From assembly GCA_022846035.1 (NCBI GenBank), contig AP025580.1, positions 496,001 to 560,000 on the forward strand: a stretch of 64,000 nt of DNA. Reading direction: 5' to 3'. Position 1 is the first letter of the stretch. Each line of letters begins with the position of its first letter. Shown piece after piece: positions 7,268 through 15,050 of the stretch. This stretch comes from Christensenellaceae bacterium. Its GTDB lineage: Bacteria > Bacillota > Clostridia > Christensenellales > Christensenellaceae. The notes beneath the pieces were generated by a model. That model saw only the letters and a list, made by a program, of their open reading frames with translations, did not search any database and was not told the origin of the DNA. A program made the translations under genes and the position numbers.

Positions 7268-10201
7268 TTAATTATCCTGCTTGCGCAGGAGTTTTACGGA
7301 TACGACCGCCAGCGCGGCCACTGATACGGCGATGACCAGCCAAACCAATATATCCGTATCGGTATCGCCGGTTTTAGGCGCAGAACCGGTTGCCGTTGTA
7401 TCTGCGGCGGAGCCTGCTTCGCCCGTTACAGGTTCCCACTTCGCATAAAGCGTGCGGCTTTCGTTGACGTCATAGTAGTCAAAGAACCAGTAATTTACAC
7501 ATTCGCTCTCCTGATACCAGCCACGGAAGATATAGCCTTCGCGTGTCGGCGGCGTGGGAGCCGCGATCCGTGACCCAGGAACAATATCCGTGACCGGATC
7601 GACTGAAGTTTCGCCCTGCGAATCGAAAGTTACCGTAAACAGGTTCTGGACTACAGGCTGCCATTTTGCATACAATGTCGTATGGCCTACGACTACGTCG
7701 TGGTCAAAGTTCCAGGGATTAATCGTTTCCGCTTCCTTGTGCCAGCCCTGGAATGTGTGTCCTTCCCTGGCGGGAGGCGCGGGTTCAGAAACAGTTGATC
7801 CCGACGGGATATTATGGATCGAATCCACGGAACTGCCGCCCTGCGAGTCGAAATCGAGCGTATACAACGCAATCGGACTCGGATCGTCGTCCTGCCATTG
7901 CGCGTACAGCTCAAGGTCCGCGCCAATGGAGAACGTCTGACTTGGCGTATAGGAAGCGCCCGTGCCGTCAGAAGAGGTATTCCATCCCGTGAACGTGGCG
8001 TTGGTTTTGCCCATTGTGCCAGGACCGGCGATGGTCGCCGAATCTCCGCCGTCATAGGTTTCCTGCGCGGGAACGGATCCAATATCGCTGCCGTTGCCGT
8101 AATAGGTGATTGTAAACTGCACCGCCGGCGTATCGTCGGCCCAACGCGCATACAGCGTCTGGTCTGTTGCGGTCACGTTGCCCGTTACCTCATTGCCGCC
8201 TGTCGGCGCGTCATACCAGCCTGCAAACGTTTTGGTACCGTTTGTGGGCAGGTCGCTTGTGAGTACGCTTACGCTGCCGCCTGGGTCTGTTACAAGGAAG
8301 TATCCTGTGGAAGCGGTATCGTCCGCATAATACTTCGAACCATCGTACGTGAGGGAAGAAAGTCCGTTCCATTCGCCGCCGTTGGCATCGAATTTCACAA
8401 ACTTGATTTCCATGGCGCCCGCGTCGGAAGCGCTGTCGTCACGCGTGAAACCGCGCGCGTCCTTGCTGTAAACGGGCGAACCCGCCGTATTGTCCGCAAA
8501 TCCTGTTACACCGTCGTTTGGAAGCACCGTGACGGTGGTCAGGGCCGAAGTATAACCTGAACCTGCTTTGCCGGCAGCACCATAATTGGTGCTGTTGGTA
8601 CGGGGTTGCGGGCTGGTACCAAATACTGCATCCGCTGTAACGGCTGCATCGACAACCGTTCCGTTGTCGTAACCTACGTTGCCGCCAAGGTCGCTTCCAT
8701 CCGTTATATCGATGTTGCGCGATGCGTAATTGTTTCCACCGTTTCCGCCGTTGCCTACAAAAATATTGTTTTTGAACGTAGCCGTGGGGCGTACAGCCGT
8801 ATTTGCGGAATCGATATGCGCGCCGACTGCCGCGCCCGCTCCGTGTTTAGTCGCATAATTGGGCGCTGTGTTGCCGATGAACGTATTGTTCGTAAAATTG
8901 CCGACTACGTCCAGGGAAAGCTGCACTACGCCGCCGCTGTCTGCTACGGATAAAAGATATTTGCTCGCTTTGTTCCCATAAAACGTGTTGTGCGTCACAT
9001 TGGCGACGACCATGTCGTTGCGTCCTTCGAAGAACAGCGCACTGCCGTCGTCCTGCGCCGTGTTGCCTACAAAAGTATTGTTGTCCACATTGATCGTGTA
9101 CATGACGCTTGAACTGTTGTTGTATACGCCGATCGCGCCGCCGTCGCTGCTTGCACTTTTGCCAGAAACGCTGTTGCCGTCAAAATAGCTGTAGCTAATG
9201 TTGACCGTGCCGCCGAACTGGTAAAATCCCAGTGCGCCGCCATAGCGCGAAGCCTTGTTGTCCTTGAAATAGGAACGCGTGATATTAATGGCCCGCCCGC
9301 TGCCGCCGTAAGAGACGATCGCGCCCTGGATATAGCCGCTGTCCAGCGTGGAAGCGCTGTTGACAAAGCTGGAATCCTCGACCGTAAGGTTGGTGGGGCT
9401 CAGAATAGCGCTGCCGTGTCCGCCCAAATTATTACGCACGTTTTCAAACAGCGTATTTTTGACGAGCGCATTGCTGCCGCCCGAAAGGCCAACGCCGTTA
9501 ATATTGCTTAAGGTGCAATCGTCCAGTGTGACCGTGCCGCTGCTGTCGGCGATACCATTTCCTGTGATGTTTGTAAGCGTGCTGCCCGTAACGTCCAGCG
9601 TACCCGCGCCGCCGCGGATAGCCGCACCGTTGGTTACGCCGTCAAACGTCGTATCCGTAACAGTTACATTTCCGCTTCCAGCAGTAACTGCTGTCGCAGC
9701 AATGCCCTTAAAAGTAGAATCTGCAATATCGAGCGTGCCGCTGCCGGCGATGCCGTTTGTCGCCGTGTCTACCGTCATATTGCGCACAATAGCGTTTGCG
9801 CCGGAGGTGGCGATTGCAGTTCCACTGATGTTTTGCAGCGTCACATTGTCCAGTGTAAACGCGCTTCCCGTAAAGGAAAGCATACCGCCGCTGCCGCCTG
9901 TACCATCGAGTGTCATATTCGTAAGAGTAATACTGCCTGTGCCGGTATTATTGAACGTAAACGCTTTCGCGCCGGACGGAGAGGTCAGAGATAGACCGCC
10001 GCCGTCGATCATGATACTGTTATTATGTGCGATATTCAGCGTAAGCGCAGCAGGAAGCGTGCCCGCGAGACTGGGATCCAAACGGATCACTTTACCGTCC
10101 ACCTCGGCCTGCTCGACAGAATCCTTAAAATCCTCCCAGGACGTGACCGTAACGTCAGGACCTGCTACAAGCATAAGGGGCATTGCTTCAAGTGTATCCA
10201 T
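7268..10201 (-). CDS. beta-helix surface protein with InlB-like repeats and sorting signal
   Basis: The 977-residue open frame has the parts of a large wall-anchored protein. Right-handed beta-helix repeats (Asn/Thr/Gly-rich, many NNTF- and SYF-type rungs) span about residues 55-560. Four Listeria-Bacteroides/InlB-type repeats, each ending in a YA(R/Q/K)W motif, span about 600-930. The end is a sorting signal APKTGDTD, a hydrophobic segment and a basic tail (RKQDN); Ala replaces the usual Leu of LPXTG. The ATG at 10201 is only the first Met of the frame. The same frame continues upstream through a Ser/Pro/Glu/Thr linker with no signal peptide. The true start with signal peptide lies at 10503 in another frame, so the gene is interrupted or the sequence carries an error. 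The likely role is adhesion or polysaccharide binding. Confidence 0.8.
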   Translation of the reverse strand: MDTLEAMPLMLVAGPDVTVTSWEDFKDSVEQAEVDGKVIRLDPSLAGTLPAALTLNIAHNNSIMIDGGGLSLTSPSGAKAFTFNNTGTGSITLTNMTLDGTGGSGGMLSFTGSAFTLDNVTLQNISGTAIATSGANAIVRNMTVDTATNGIAGSGTLDIADSTFKGIAATAVTAGSGNVTVTDTTFDGVTNGAAIRGGAGTLDVTGSTLTNITGNGIADSSGTVTLDDCTLSNINGVGLSGGSNALVKNTLFENVRNNLGGHGSAILSPTNLTVEDSSFVNSASTLDSGYIQGAIVSYGGSGRAINITRSYFKDNKASRYGGALGFYQFGGTVNISYSYFDGNSVSGKSASSDGGAIGVYNNSSSVMYTINVDNNTFVGNTAQDDGSALFFEGRNDMVVANVTHNTFYGNKASKYLLSVADSGGVVQLSLDVVGNFTNNTFIGNTAPNYATKHGAGAAVGAHIDSANTAVRPTATFKNNIFVGNGGNGGNNYASRNIDITDGSDLGGNVGYDNGTVVDAAVTADAVFGTSPQPRTNSTNYGAAGKAGSGYTSALTTVTVLPNDGVTGFADNTAGSPVYSKDARGFTRDDSASDAGAMEIKFVKFDANGGEWNGLSSLTYDGSKYYADDTASTGYFLVTDPGGSVSVLTSDLPTNGTKTFAGWYDAPTGGNEVTGNVTATDQTLYARWADDTPAVQFTITYYGNGSDIGSVPAQETYDGGDSATIAGPGTMGKTNATFTGWNTSSDGTGASYTPSQTFSIGADLELYAQWQDDDPSPIALYTLDFDSQGGSSVDSIHNIPSGSTVSEPAPPAREGHTFQGWHKEAETINPWNFDHDVVVGHTTLYAKWQPVVQNLFTVTFDSQGETSVDPVTDIVPGSRIAAPTPPTREGYIFRGWYQESECVNYWFFDYYDVNESRTLYAKWEPVTGEAGSAADTTATGSAPKTGDTDTDILVWLVIAVSVAALAVVSVKLLRKQDN

Positions 10202-10503
10202 AAGTTCCTGTTCAGCGGCGGTGCTGTCCGTTGCGGATGCTGACGGCGAAGCTGATGGCGCGGCGGATTGCGCAGGGGCAGGCGAAGCTGATGGTTCGGA
10301 TTCACTTGCGGATGAAGCAGGCGACGGGTTTGCAGATGTCTCCGGCTCCGTTTCTTCTGGTTCTATAGTTCTGTGGCCGTCGCCTGGCGCTCGGTTTCCG
10401 GATCCGCGGCAGATTCGCTTTGCGCGAGTGCGGGCGACACCATGAGGCCGAGTACAAACAGTACAGCCAGTATAAAGGTTAGCAATTTATGTTTCTGTTT
10501 CAT
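10202..10503 (-). pseudogene. out-of-frame signal peptide and linker of the surface protein
   Basis: From the ATG at 10503 (AAGGAG site about 13 bases upstream) the frame encodes a good signal peptide (MKQKHKLLTFILAVLF, then SPALAQ as a cleavage region). It then runs through a linker to a TAG at 10363-10365. The main surface-protein frame begins to look coding at exactly this point (EPEETEPETS). The junction carries GTTC-TATA-GTTC (10360-10371 on the plus strand). Removing eight bases restores one continuous linker and one continuous gene. Confidence 0.7.
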
Positions 10504-10537
10504 TCTTGTTCAAATTCTCCTTATTTTTATAAAAATT

Positions 10538-10981
10538 TCAGACAATACTCACAGCGGCCTTGGAACTTTTGTTTTTTGTACTTTCACATAGGTCCGGAAT
10601 CCGCTTAGCCTTTAATTCGTCTATCATTCCCTGCTGGAACGATTCGAAAAATTTATGTACGAGGCAATAATTCGTTGCCCCTCGGCTGCAAAAACCGTCA
10701 TGCTCCAAACAACGGTTAATCATGATTTCGCCCTCAATCACCCGTACTACATCGTAAAGCGAAATATCTTCCGCGCGTTTTGCAAGCTGGTATCCGCCGT
10801 TACAGCCCTGCACGGATTTTAAAAGTCCCGCCTGTTTCAGGTAACCGGTTACTTTCATAAAATACAGGTAACTGATACCGAGCTTTTCGGAAAGGCTGGC
10901 CGCCGTTGAGAGATGGTTGCCGTGTTCGTGCAAGTAGCAGAGAATACGGATTGCATAATCTGTCGCACGCTGGAATCTCAT
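10538..10981 (-). CDS. Rrf2-family transcriptional regulator, likely Fe-S sensing
   Basis: This 147-residue regulator has an N-terminal winged helix (residues 1-70: FQRATDYAIRILCYL, GGYQLAK wing), a standard Rrf2 layout. Three cysteines, Cys91, Cys98 and Cys106 (CX6CX7C), lie in the loop where IscR, NsrR and RsrR bind an iron-sulfur cluster. The spacing is not identical to any of those, so the signal (iron-sulfur status, nitric oxide or redox) is open. An AGGAGG site precedes the start. It is convergent with nothing close and divergent from the spermidine operon. Its target is unknown; neighbouring promoters are candidates. Confidence 0.85.
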   Translation of the reverse strand: MRFQRATDYAIRILCYLHEHGNHLSTAASLSEKLGISYLYFMKVTGYLKQAGLLKSVQGCNGGYQLAKRAEDISLYDVVRVIEGEIMINRCLEHDGFCSRGATNYCLVHKFFESFQQGMIDELKAKRIPDLCESTKNKSSKAAVSIV

Positions 10982-11199
10982 ATCTTTTCCTCCTGTCGGT
11001 CCTTAAATGTCATTTCTGACCTATTGGGTATTTTTTGCGGATATTCCTCGCCGCAAGTGGTCACGGTTTTAGTATAAACTTAAAAAAATGCCTAAAAATG
11101 CGTACAAAGAGGCAGCACACGCAAAGTGTGACAAAGGTGTGAAACATGCGCGAAGAAAGTGTTAAAGGAAACAGGAAATACATTGCCGGATGGAACAAG

Positions 11200-11227
11200 T
11201 TTACTTTATAAAAAATGATGTTATAAT
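11200..11227 (+). promoter_or_regulatory. promoter of speDE
   Basis: TTTACT (11200-11205) and a perfect TATAAT (11222-11227) are 16 bases apart. Transcription would begin near 11234, which rules out start codons before that point. Confidence 0.7.
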
Positions 11228-11255
11228 GAAAAGAAAACATGCACGGAGGACCGTC

Positions 11256-12008
11256 TTGCAAAAGCTGAAACTATATGGATTCAACAATCTGACCAAGACC
11301 TTAAGCTTTAATATATATGATATTTGTTATGCAAATACGGTAAAGGACAGACAGAGCTATATTGAATATATCGACGAATATTATAACGCGGAACGGTTGA
11401 CCCGAATTTTGAGGGATGTGGCGAAAGAAATCGGCGCTCATGTCCTGCACATTGCCCAGCAGGACTACGATCCGCAGGGGGCATCGGTCACGATGCTGAT
11501 TGCCGAGGAGGAAATGCCTGAGAAAAAAAGCGTCGTCGGGCATCTCGACAAAAGCCACCTTACGGTGCATACTTATCCGGAAAGCCACCCGCAGAACGGG
11601 GTATGTACGTTCCGTGTGGACATCGACGTTTCGACATGCGGGGAGATTTCTCCGTTAAAAACGCTGGATATGCTGATCGGTAGCTTTGATTCGGACATTA
11701 TTACCATGGACTACCGCGTGCGCGGATTTACGCGGACAGAAGACGGCAAGAAAATATTTATGGACCATGACATGATGTCGGTGCAGGATTTTATTCCTCC
11801 GGAAATCCTGAAGCGCTATAAGACTTATGATGTGAACCTTTATGAAGAACGCGTGTTCCATACGAGTATGATGCTCAAGGAATACGATCTCGATAATTAT
11901 CTTTTCAACCTGGATGCGGCGGATCTCAATGAGAAGACAAGAAAGCGGATCGAGCATAATTTGGAAAGGGAAATGAAGGAAATATTTTATGGCAGGAATT
12001 TTGAATGA
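11256..12008 (+). CDS. speD: S-adenosylmethionine decarboxylase proenzyme
   Basis: This 250-residue protein is similar to the long E. coli-type SpeD across its length ([14 protein letters not shown] opening, [25 protein letters not shown] end). The proenzyme cleaves itself at Lys99-Ser100 ([14 protein letters not shown]), turning Ser100 into the pyruvoyl cofactor. The product donates aminopropyl groups for spermidine. The start is the TTG at 11256, behind GGAGGA at 11245-11250. The promoter position excludes the longer reading, and the E. coli homologue starts at the same place. The 3-prime end overlaps speE by 20 bases, so translation is coupled. No putrescine-making gene is in the window. 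Confidence 0.93.
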   Translation: MQKLKLYGFNNLTKTLSFNIYDICYANTVKDRQSYIEYIDEYYNAERLTRILRDVAKEIGAHVLHIAQQDYDPQGASVTMLIAEEEMPEKKSVVGHLDKSHLTVHTYPESHPQNGVCTFRVDIDVSTCGEISPLKTLDMLIGSFDSDIITMDYRVRGFTRTEDGKKIFMDHDMMSVQDFIPPEILKRYKTYDVNLYEERVFHTSMMLKEYDLDNYLFNLDAADLNEKTRKRIEHNLEREMKEIFYGRNFE

Positions 12009-12855
12009 CGAATGGTACTACGAATATTTTACCGAAAATGCGAAATTCGGCATTAAAATAAAAGAGCATCTGGTAAACACGAAAAGCGAGTTTCAAAAGA
12101 TTGATTTTTATGACTCATACGAATATGGCCGCTTTTTTACGCTGGACGGATTCATCATGCTTACACAACGGGACGAGTTTATTTATCATGAGATGCTCGT
12201 GCATATTCCGATGGCGGTGCGGCCGGACACAAAGCGCGTATTGGTTATCGGCGGCGGCGACGGCGGCGCAGTGCGCGAGCTTGTCCGTTATGAGGAGATC
12301 GGGCATATAGATATGGTTGAGATCGACAAGATGGTGGTCGATCTTTGCCGGGAATACCTTCCGCAGACGGCGGGAAAGCTTTCAGACCCGCGTGTTCGCC
12401 TGCATTTTGAGGACGGCGCGGCCTTCGTAAAAAACGTGTCGCAAAAATACGACCTGATCTTAGTGGATTCTACTGATCCGATCGGAGTGGGCGAAGGACT
12501 TTTTTCAAAGGAGTTTTATGAGGACTGCTTTGACGCCCTGAGCGACGAGGGGATCCTGATCAACCAGCATGAGAGCCCGTATTATGAGGGCGACGCTAAG
12601 GAGATGGAGCGCGCGCATAAGAAACTATCGTCCGTATTTCCGGTGTGCAAGGTGTATCAATTCCATATGCCGACGTACGCTTCGGGACATTGGTTGTTCG
12701 GATTTGCGTCCAAGGGAAAAGAACCTCTGGATTTTGACGAGGATGCTTGGAACGCGCTTCATATAAGAACAAAATATTACAATACGGCTCTTCACAGAGG
12801 GTGCTTTGCACTGCCAACCTACGTGCTGGAACGGCTTTCAAAGGCAAGGGAATAA
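11989..12855 (+). CDS. speE: spermidine synthase
   Basis: This 288-residue aminopropyltransferase moves the aminopropyl group of decarboxylated S-adenosylmethionine to putrescine, giving spermidine and methylthioadenosine. It shows the spermidine-synthase landmarks: N-terminal strand domain with [11 protein letters not shown], the [13 protein letters not shown] nucleotide site (about residues 85-97), the acidic [14 protein letters not shown] segment, and the DSTDPIG catalytic stretch (about 161-167). The length is normal. It overlaps the 3-prime end of speD and uses an AAGGAA ribosome site inside that gene. Together the two make a compact operon converting SAM and putrescine to spermidine. 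Confidence 0.95.
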   Translation: MAGILNDEWYYEYFTENAKFGIKIKEHLVNTKSEFQKIDFYDSYEYGRFFTLDGFIMLTQRDEFIYHEMLVHIPMAVRPDTKRVLVIGGGDGGAVRELVRYEEIGHIDMVEIDKMVVDLCREYLPQTAGKLSDPRVRLHFEDGAAFVKNVSQKYDLILVDSTDPIGVGEGLFSKEFYEDCFDALSDEGILINQHESPYYEGDAKEMERAHKKLSSVFPVCKVYQFHMPTYASGHWLFGFASKGKEPLDFDEDAWNALHIRTKYYNTALHRGCFALPTYVLERLSKARE

Positions 12856-12882
12856 CTTCATAGTTTATTAACAAATTACCTC

Positions 12883-12911
12883 TTGCCAAAATAAAAATTG
12901 TGGTATAGAAT
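12883..12911 (+). promoter_or_regulatory. promoter of a short leader or small RNA before queH
   Basis: TTGCCA (12883-12888) and TAGAAT (12906-12911, five of six) are exactly 17 bases apart. The predicted start point is near 12918, and a strong terminator begins 55 bases further on. Confidence 0.5.
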
Positions 12912-12917
12912 AAAAAC

Positions 12918-13003
12918 ATATCTTAAATAAATTTTTAGGATATGTCAATCCCCACCCTTTTATTATTTTTGGAAAAGCCGATTCTTACGAATCGGCTTTT
13001 CTC
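12918..13003 (+). ncRNA. candidate 85-nt leader or small RNA
   Basis: Between the promoter at 12883-12911 and the terminator at 12973-13000 lies an AT-rich segment with a seven-base inverted repeat (ACATATC/GATATGT at about 12917-12945) and a single-stranded CCCCACCC tract. It could be a small RNA, or an attenuated leader of queH 36 bases further on. It does not match the preQ1 riboswitch classes as I know them. Confidence 0.35.
12973..13000 (+). terminator. intrinsic terminator upstream of queH
   Basis: A perfect 12-base stem AAAAGCCGATTC/GAATCGGCTTTT with a four-base loop. It ends the speDE transcript and also any transcript from the promoter at 12883. The queH start lies 39 bases downstream. 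Confidence 0.88.
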
Positions 13004-13038
13004 GTCAGTCAATAAGTTTTGATAAAGAAAGGCAAGAA

Positions 13039-13578
13039 ATGAAAACATTACTTCATATGTGCTGCGCGCCCTGTTCAGTCGCGTGCATCAAGAGCCTGCG
13101 GGAAGAAGAGATTGATGTAACCGGATTTTGGTATAACCCCAATATTCACCCGTATACCGAATACAAAAACAGAAAACGGACGGCGGTGGAATATACGCGG
13201 GAGATCGGTCTGCCTTTGATAATGCGCGACGAATACGGCCTGCGTACATTCGTCGCGCATGTGTCGCCGGATTTTGAGAAACGCTGCCATTATTGTTATC
13301 AGGTGCGTATGGACCAGGCGGCAAGGTATGCGGCGGAAAACGGTTTCGACAGTTTTACAACGACGCTCCTTATAAGCCCCTACCAGAATCATGAGGAAAT
13401 CTGTGAGGCTGCGAACCGTGCGGCGGAAAAATACGGCGCCGCGTTTTTGTACCGCGATTTTCGTCCGTTGTTCCGCGATGGGCAAAGCGAGGCGCGACAG
13501 CGCGGGCTCTATATGCAGAAGTATTGCGGTTGCATTTTCAGCGAGGAAGACCGTTATAAAAAGAAAAGAAAGAAATAA
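13039..13578 (+). CDS. queH: epoxyqueuosine reductase QueH (DUF208)
   Basis: This 179-residue protein is a QueH-type enzyme, the non-cobalamin replacement for QueG that performs the last step of queuosine synthesis in tRNA. The diagnostic cysteines are present: Cys8, Cys9 and Cys12 in MCCAPCSVAC, a CHYC pair near residue 93, and CGC near the C-terminus. These bind an iron-sulfur cluster and an additional iron. The start is the ATG behind AAAGG. The gene stands alone between two terminators. No other queuosine gene is in the window, so the cell probably imports or makes the precursor elsewhere. Confidence 0.9.
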   Translation: MKTLLHMCCAPCSVACIKSLREEEIDVTGFWYNPNIHPYTEYKNRKRTAVEYTREIGLPLIMRDEYGLRTFVAHVSPDFEKRCHYCYQVRMDQAARYAAENGFDSFTTTLLISPYQNHEEICEAANRAAEKYGAAFLYRDFRPLFRDGQSEARQRGLYMQKYCGCIFSEEDRYKKKRKK

Positions 13579-13609
13579 GGCTGCAAAAACAGGATTTATC
13601 ACAACAGGC

Positions 13610-13644
13610 AAACGGTATAGCGGGTCCGGTAATACCGTTTTTTT
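13610..13644 (+). terminator. intrinsic terminator after queH
   Basis: Nine-base stem AAACGGTAT/ATACCGTTT with a 13-base loop and seven T residues. Confidence 0.85.
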
Positions 13645-13670
13645 ATGCAATACGTTTTTAAATAAATGAT

Positions 13671-13701
13671 GTCATTCACGTGGCAAAAAGTGTCGTTCAC
13701 G
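13671..13701 (+). promoter_or_regulatory. direct repeats, candidate activator site
   Basis: GTCATTCACG (13671-13680) and GTCGTTCACG (13692-13701) match at nine of ten positions and start 21 bases apart, two helical turns. The second copy ends three bases before the -35 box. That geometry is typical for an activating response regulator. Confidence 0.5.
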
Positions 13702-13704
13702 ATG

Positions 13705-13733
13705 TTGACGGCTCAAAACAATTTGAGTATGAT
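13705..13733 (+). promoter_or_regulatory. promoter of the small lipoprotein gene
   Basis: TTGACG and TATGAT, each five of six, are exactly 17 bases apart. The spacer contains the perfect dyad CTCAAA-ACAA-TTTGAG (13712-13727), a possible repressor site. Confidence 0.7.
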
Positions 13734-13778
13734 ATAAAAGTTGAGAGAAAAGTATATAAAATATTGAAGGAGAAGAAC

Positions 13779-14225
13779 ATGAAAAAAATCACACTCATCA
13801 TTGTAACAGTCGTACTTTGCGCAGCTATGATTGCAGGCTGCAGCGCGCCTGCGGCGGTCCCGTCGGAATCTGCGGCGGCATCCGCATCGCAACCCGTGGA
13901 AACCACAGAACCGGCGGCGGACCAATCTGCAGCAGCGGATACGGACTACATGTCGTGGACGGGCGCGGAATGGAACGCGGCAACGGACGCCGAACAATTC
14001 GCGGCGACGGAAGCTGTGCTGCTTGCAATCGGAGATTCCATTATGGACAACTATACGCAGCTCGTTGAGGAGGCAAAGACCAACGAGGCGGTAAAAGAAC
14101 AAATCGATGCGCAGGTCAAATCCCTTCAGGAGACCATAGATACTTTTTTTGAAAACTCGCCGGAAGCTACCTTAAGCCAATTGGTTGAGGCAAGCAAACA
14201 GGCGGCGGAAGGCATGGCCAGCTAA
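13779..14225 (+). CDS. small lipoprotein of unknown function
   Basis: The gene encodes 148 residues. The signal is clear: MKK start, hydrophobic core, lipobox IAGC (Cys near residue 21). A Ser/Ala/Pro/Glu linker to about residue 60 is followed by an acidic, mostly helical domain (WTGAEWNAATDAEQFAATEAV, then Gln/Glu-rich helices). I do not recognise the domain. The ATG at 13779 has a GAAGGAG site and follows the mapped promoter, so the longer upstream reading is wrong. The linker style matches the deacetylase lipoproteins earlier in the window. The direct repeats upstream suggest it responds to a signal, perhaps envelope stress. Confidence 0.8.
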   Translation: MKKITLIIVTVVLCAAMIAGCSAPAAVPSESAAASASQPVETTEPAADQSAAADTDYMSWTGAEWNAATDAEQFAATEAVLLAIGDSIMDNYTQLVEEAKTNEAVKEQIDAQVKSLQETIDTFFENSPEATLSQLVEASKQAAEGMAS

Positions 14226-14251
14226 GCGCCGGATCAAAAAACAGCAAACGA

Positions 14252-14293
14252 AAACAAGCGGCATATTTTTAAGGGATATGCCGCTTGTTTTTT
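14252..14293. terminator. terminator between lipoprotein and folT
   Basis: A 15-base perfect stem (AAACAAGCGGCATAT arm) with a nine-base loop and six or more T residues on the plus strand. The minus strand also has a short T run, so it can serve the convergent folT gene. Confidence 0.88.
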
Positions 14294-14298
14294 GACTT

Positions 14299-14820
14299 TT
14301 ATGCATGGTATAAGGTCTTAAACATTTTTTCCTTGTTCCTAACAAGTACCAACAGAACCACAATGTAAACCGCACAGGCGATATAAGTAGAAGGAAAGCG
14401 ACTGACAAGCAAAACGAAATAGGGCGTACCGTATAAGAAATACAGCCAGAAAGTATTGATGAGGATAGAACAAATCGTCTGGATAAAGATAGTCCCCAAT
14501 ATTAGCTTAGGAGCGGAATCGTTTTTTTTATAAAACAAGAGGCCGGCAAGCAAACCATATATAGCCATGGTAATTGTGAAGCCGGGAAAATAAGTACCGG
14601 GCAGGGATTTAACAAGCAGCACCAAGAGATCGGAGGAGGCTCCAACGATTGCACCGCTCACAGGACCTAAAATAATGCCTGCAAACATAACGACGATAGG
14701 AGCGAGAGCGATCTTGATATTTTCACCCAAGTAAATGGAAAACACACTGAGGATCACAGCGATCGCGATGAACGTGGCGCAATAAACAAGACGTAAGGTT
14801 TTTGGAGAAATTTTTGACAT
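14299..14820 (-). CDS. folT: folate ECF transporter substrate-binding subunit
   Basis: This 173-residue membrane protein has about five to six hydrophobic segments and the general look of an ECF S component (LRLVYCATFIAIAVILS start, GPVSGAIVGASSDLL loop, PGFTITMAIYGLLAG). S components capture a vitamin and dock on a shared EcfT/EcfA module, which is not in this window. The tetrahydrofolate riboswitch directly upstream identifies the substrate as folate. The start is the ATG at 14820 behind AAGGAAGGG; the longer reading runs back into the riboswitch. The transcript ends in the terminator at 14252-14293. Confidence 0.88.
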   Translation of the reverse strand: MSKISPKTLRLVYCATFIAIAVILSVFSIYLGENIKIALAPIVVMFAGIILGPVSGAIVGASSDLLVLLVKSLPGTYFPGFTITMAIYGLLAGLLFYKKNDSAPKLILGTIFIQTICSILINTFWLYFLYGTPYFVLLVSRFPSTYIACAVYIVVLLVLVRNKEKMFKTLYHA

Positions 14821-14888
14821 AAAAATACCCTTCCTTTCGTAAAAATGGCACGCCTCTACAAAAGAAAGAGTCATATTGGGTTTCTTTT

Positions 14889-14990
14889 GTGAGCAGCGGA
14901 CGCAGTTTTGAACCGCAAGGCCTGAAAGCCTTTTCGTTATAAGGCGACATCCCATCCTTATACACTTGACGCGCAAAACCTACTCTGCAC
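14889..14990 (-). promoter_or_regulatory. tetrahydrofolate (THF) riboswitch
   Basis: Read on the minus strand, the leader carries the THF-class landmarks in order: GAGTAG near the 5-prime end, GCGTCAAGTGT, GGATGGGATGTCGCC, ACGAA, and a closing TGCGTCCGCTGC that pairs back to the start. These match the known motif upstream of Firmicute folT genes. Downstream, CAAAAGAAA and TTTCTTTTG can pair as an expression platform before the AAGGAAGGG ribosome site, so control is probably at translation. Excess folate would shut off uptake. Confidence 0.88.
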
Positions 14991-15010
14991 ATTTTTATTT
15001 AATTTTCTTC

Positions 15011-15039
15011 AGTATATCATGACAGCGTATACTTGGCAA
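15011..15039 (-). promoter_or_regulatory. promoter of the THF riboswitch-folT transcript
   Basis: On the minus strand TTGCCA (15039-15034) and TATACT (15016-15011) are exactly 17 bases apart. The start point is about a dozen bases before the riboswitch. Confidence 0.75.
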
Positions 15040-15050
15040 TACTCTTATGG

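Noticed and set aside
9348-10445. A 365-codon open frame on the plus strand
   Set aside because: It is the complement of the repetitive surface-protein gene. The Val/Pro/Ser-rich translation mirrors the Asn/Thr/Gly codons on the other strand.
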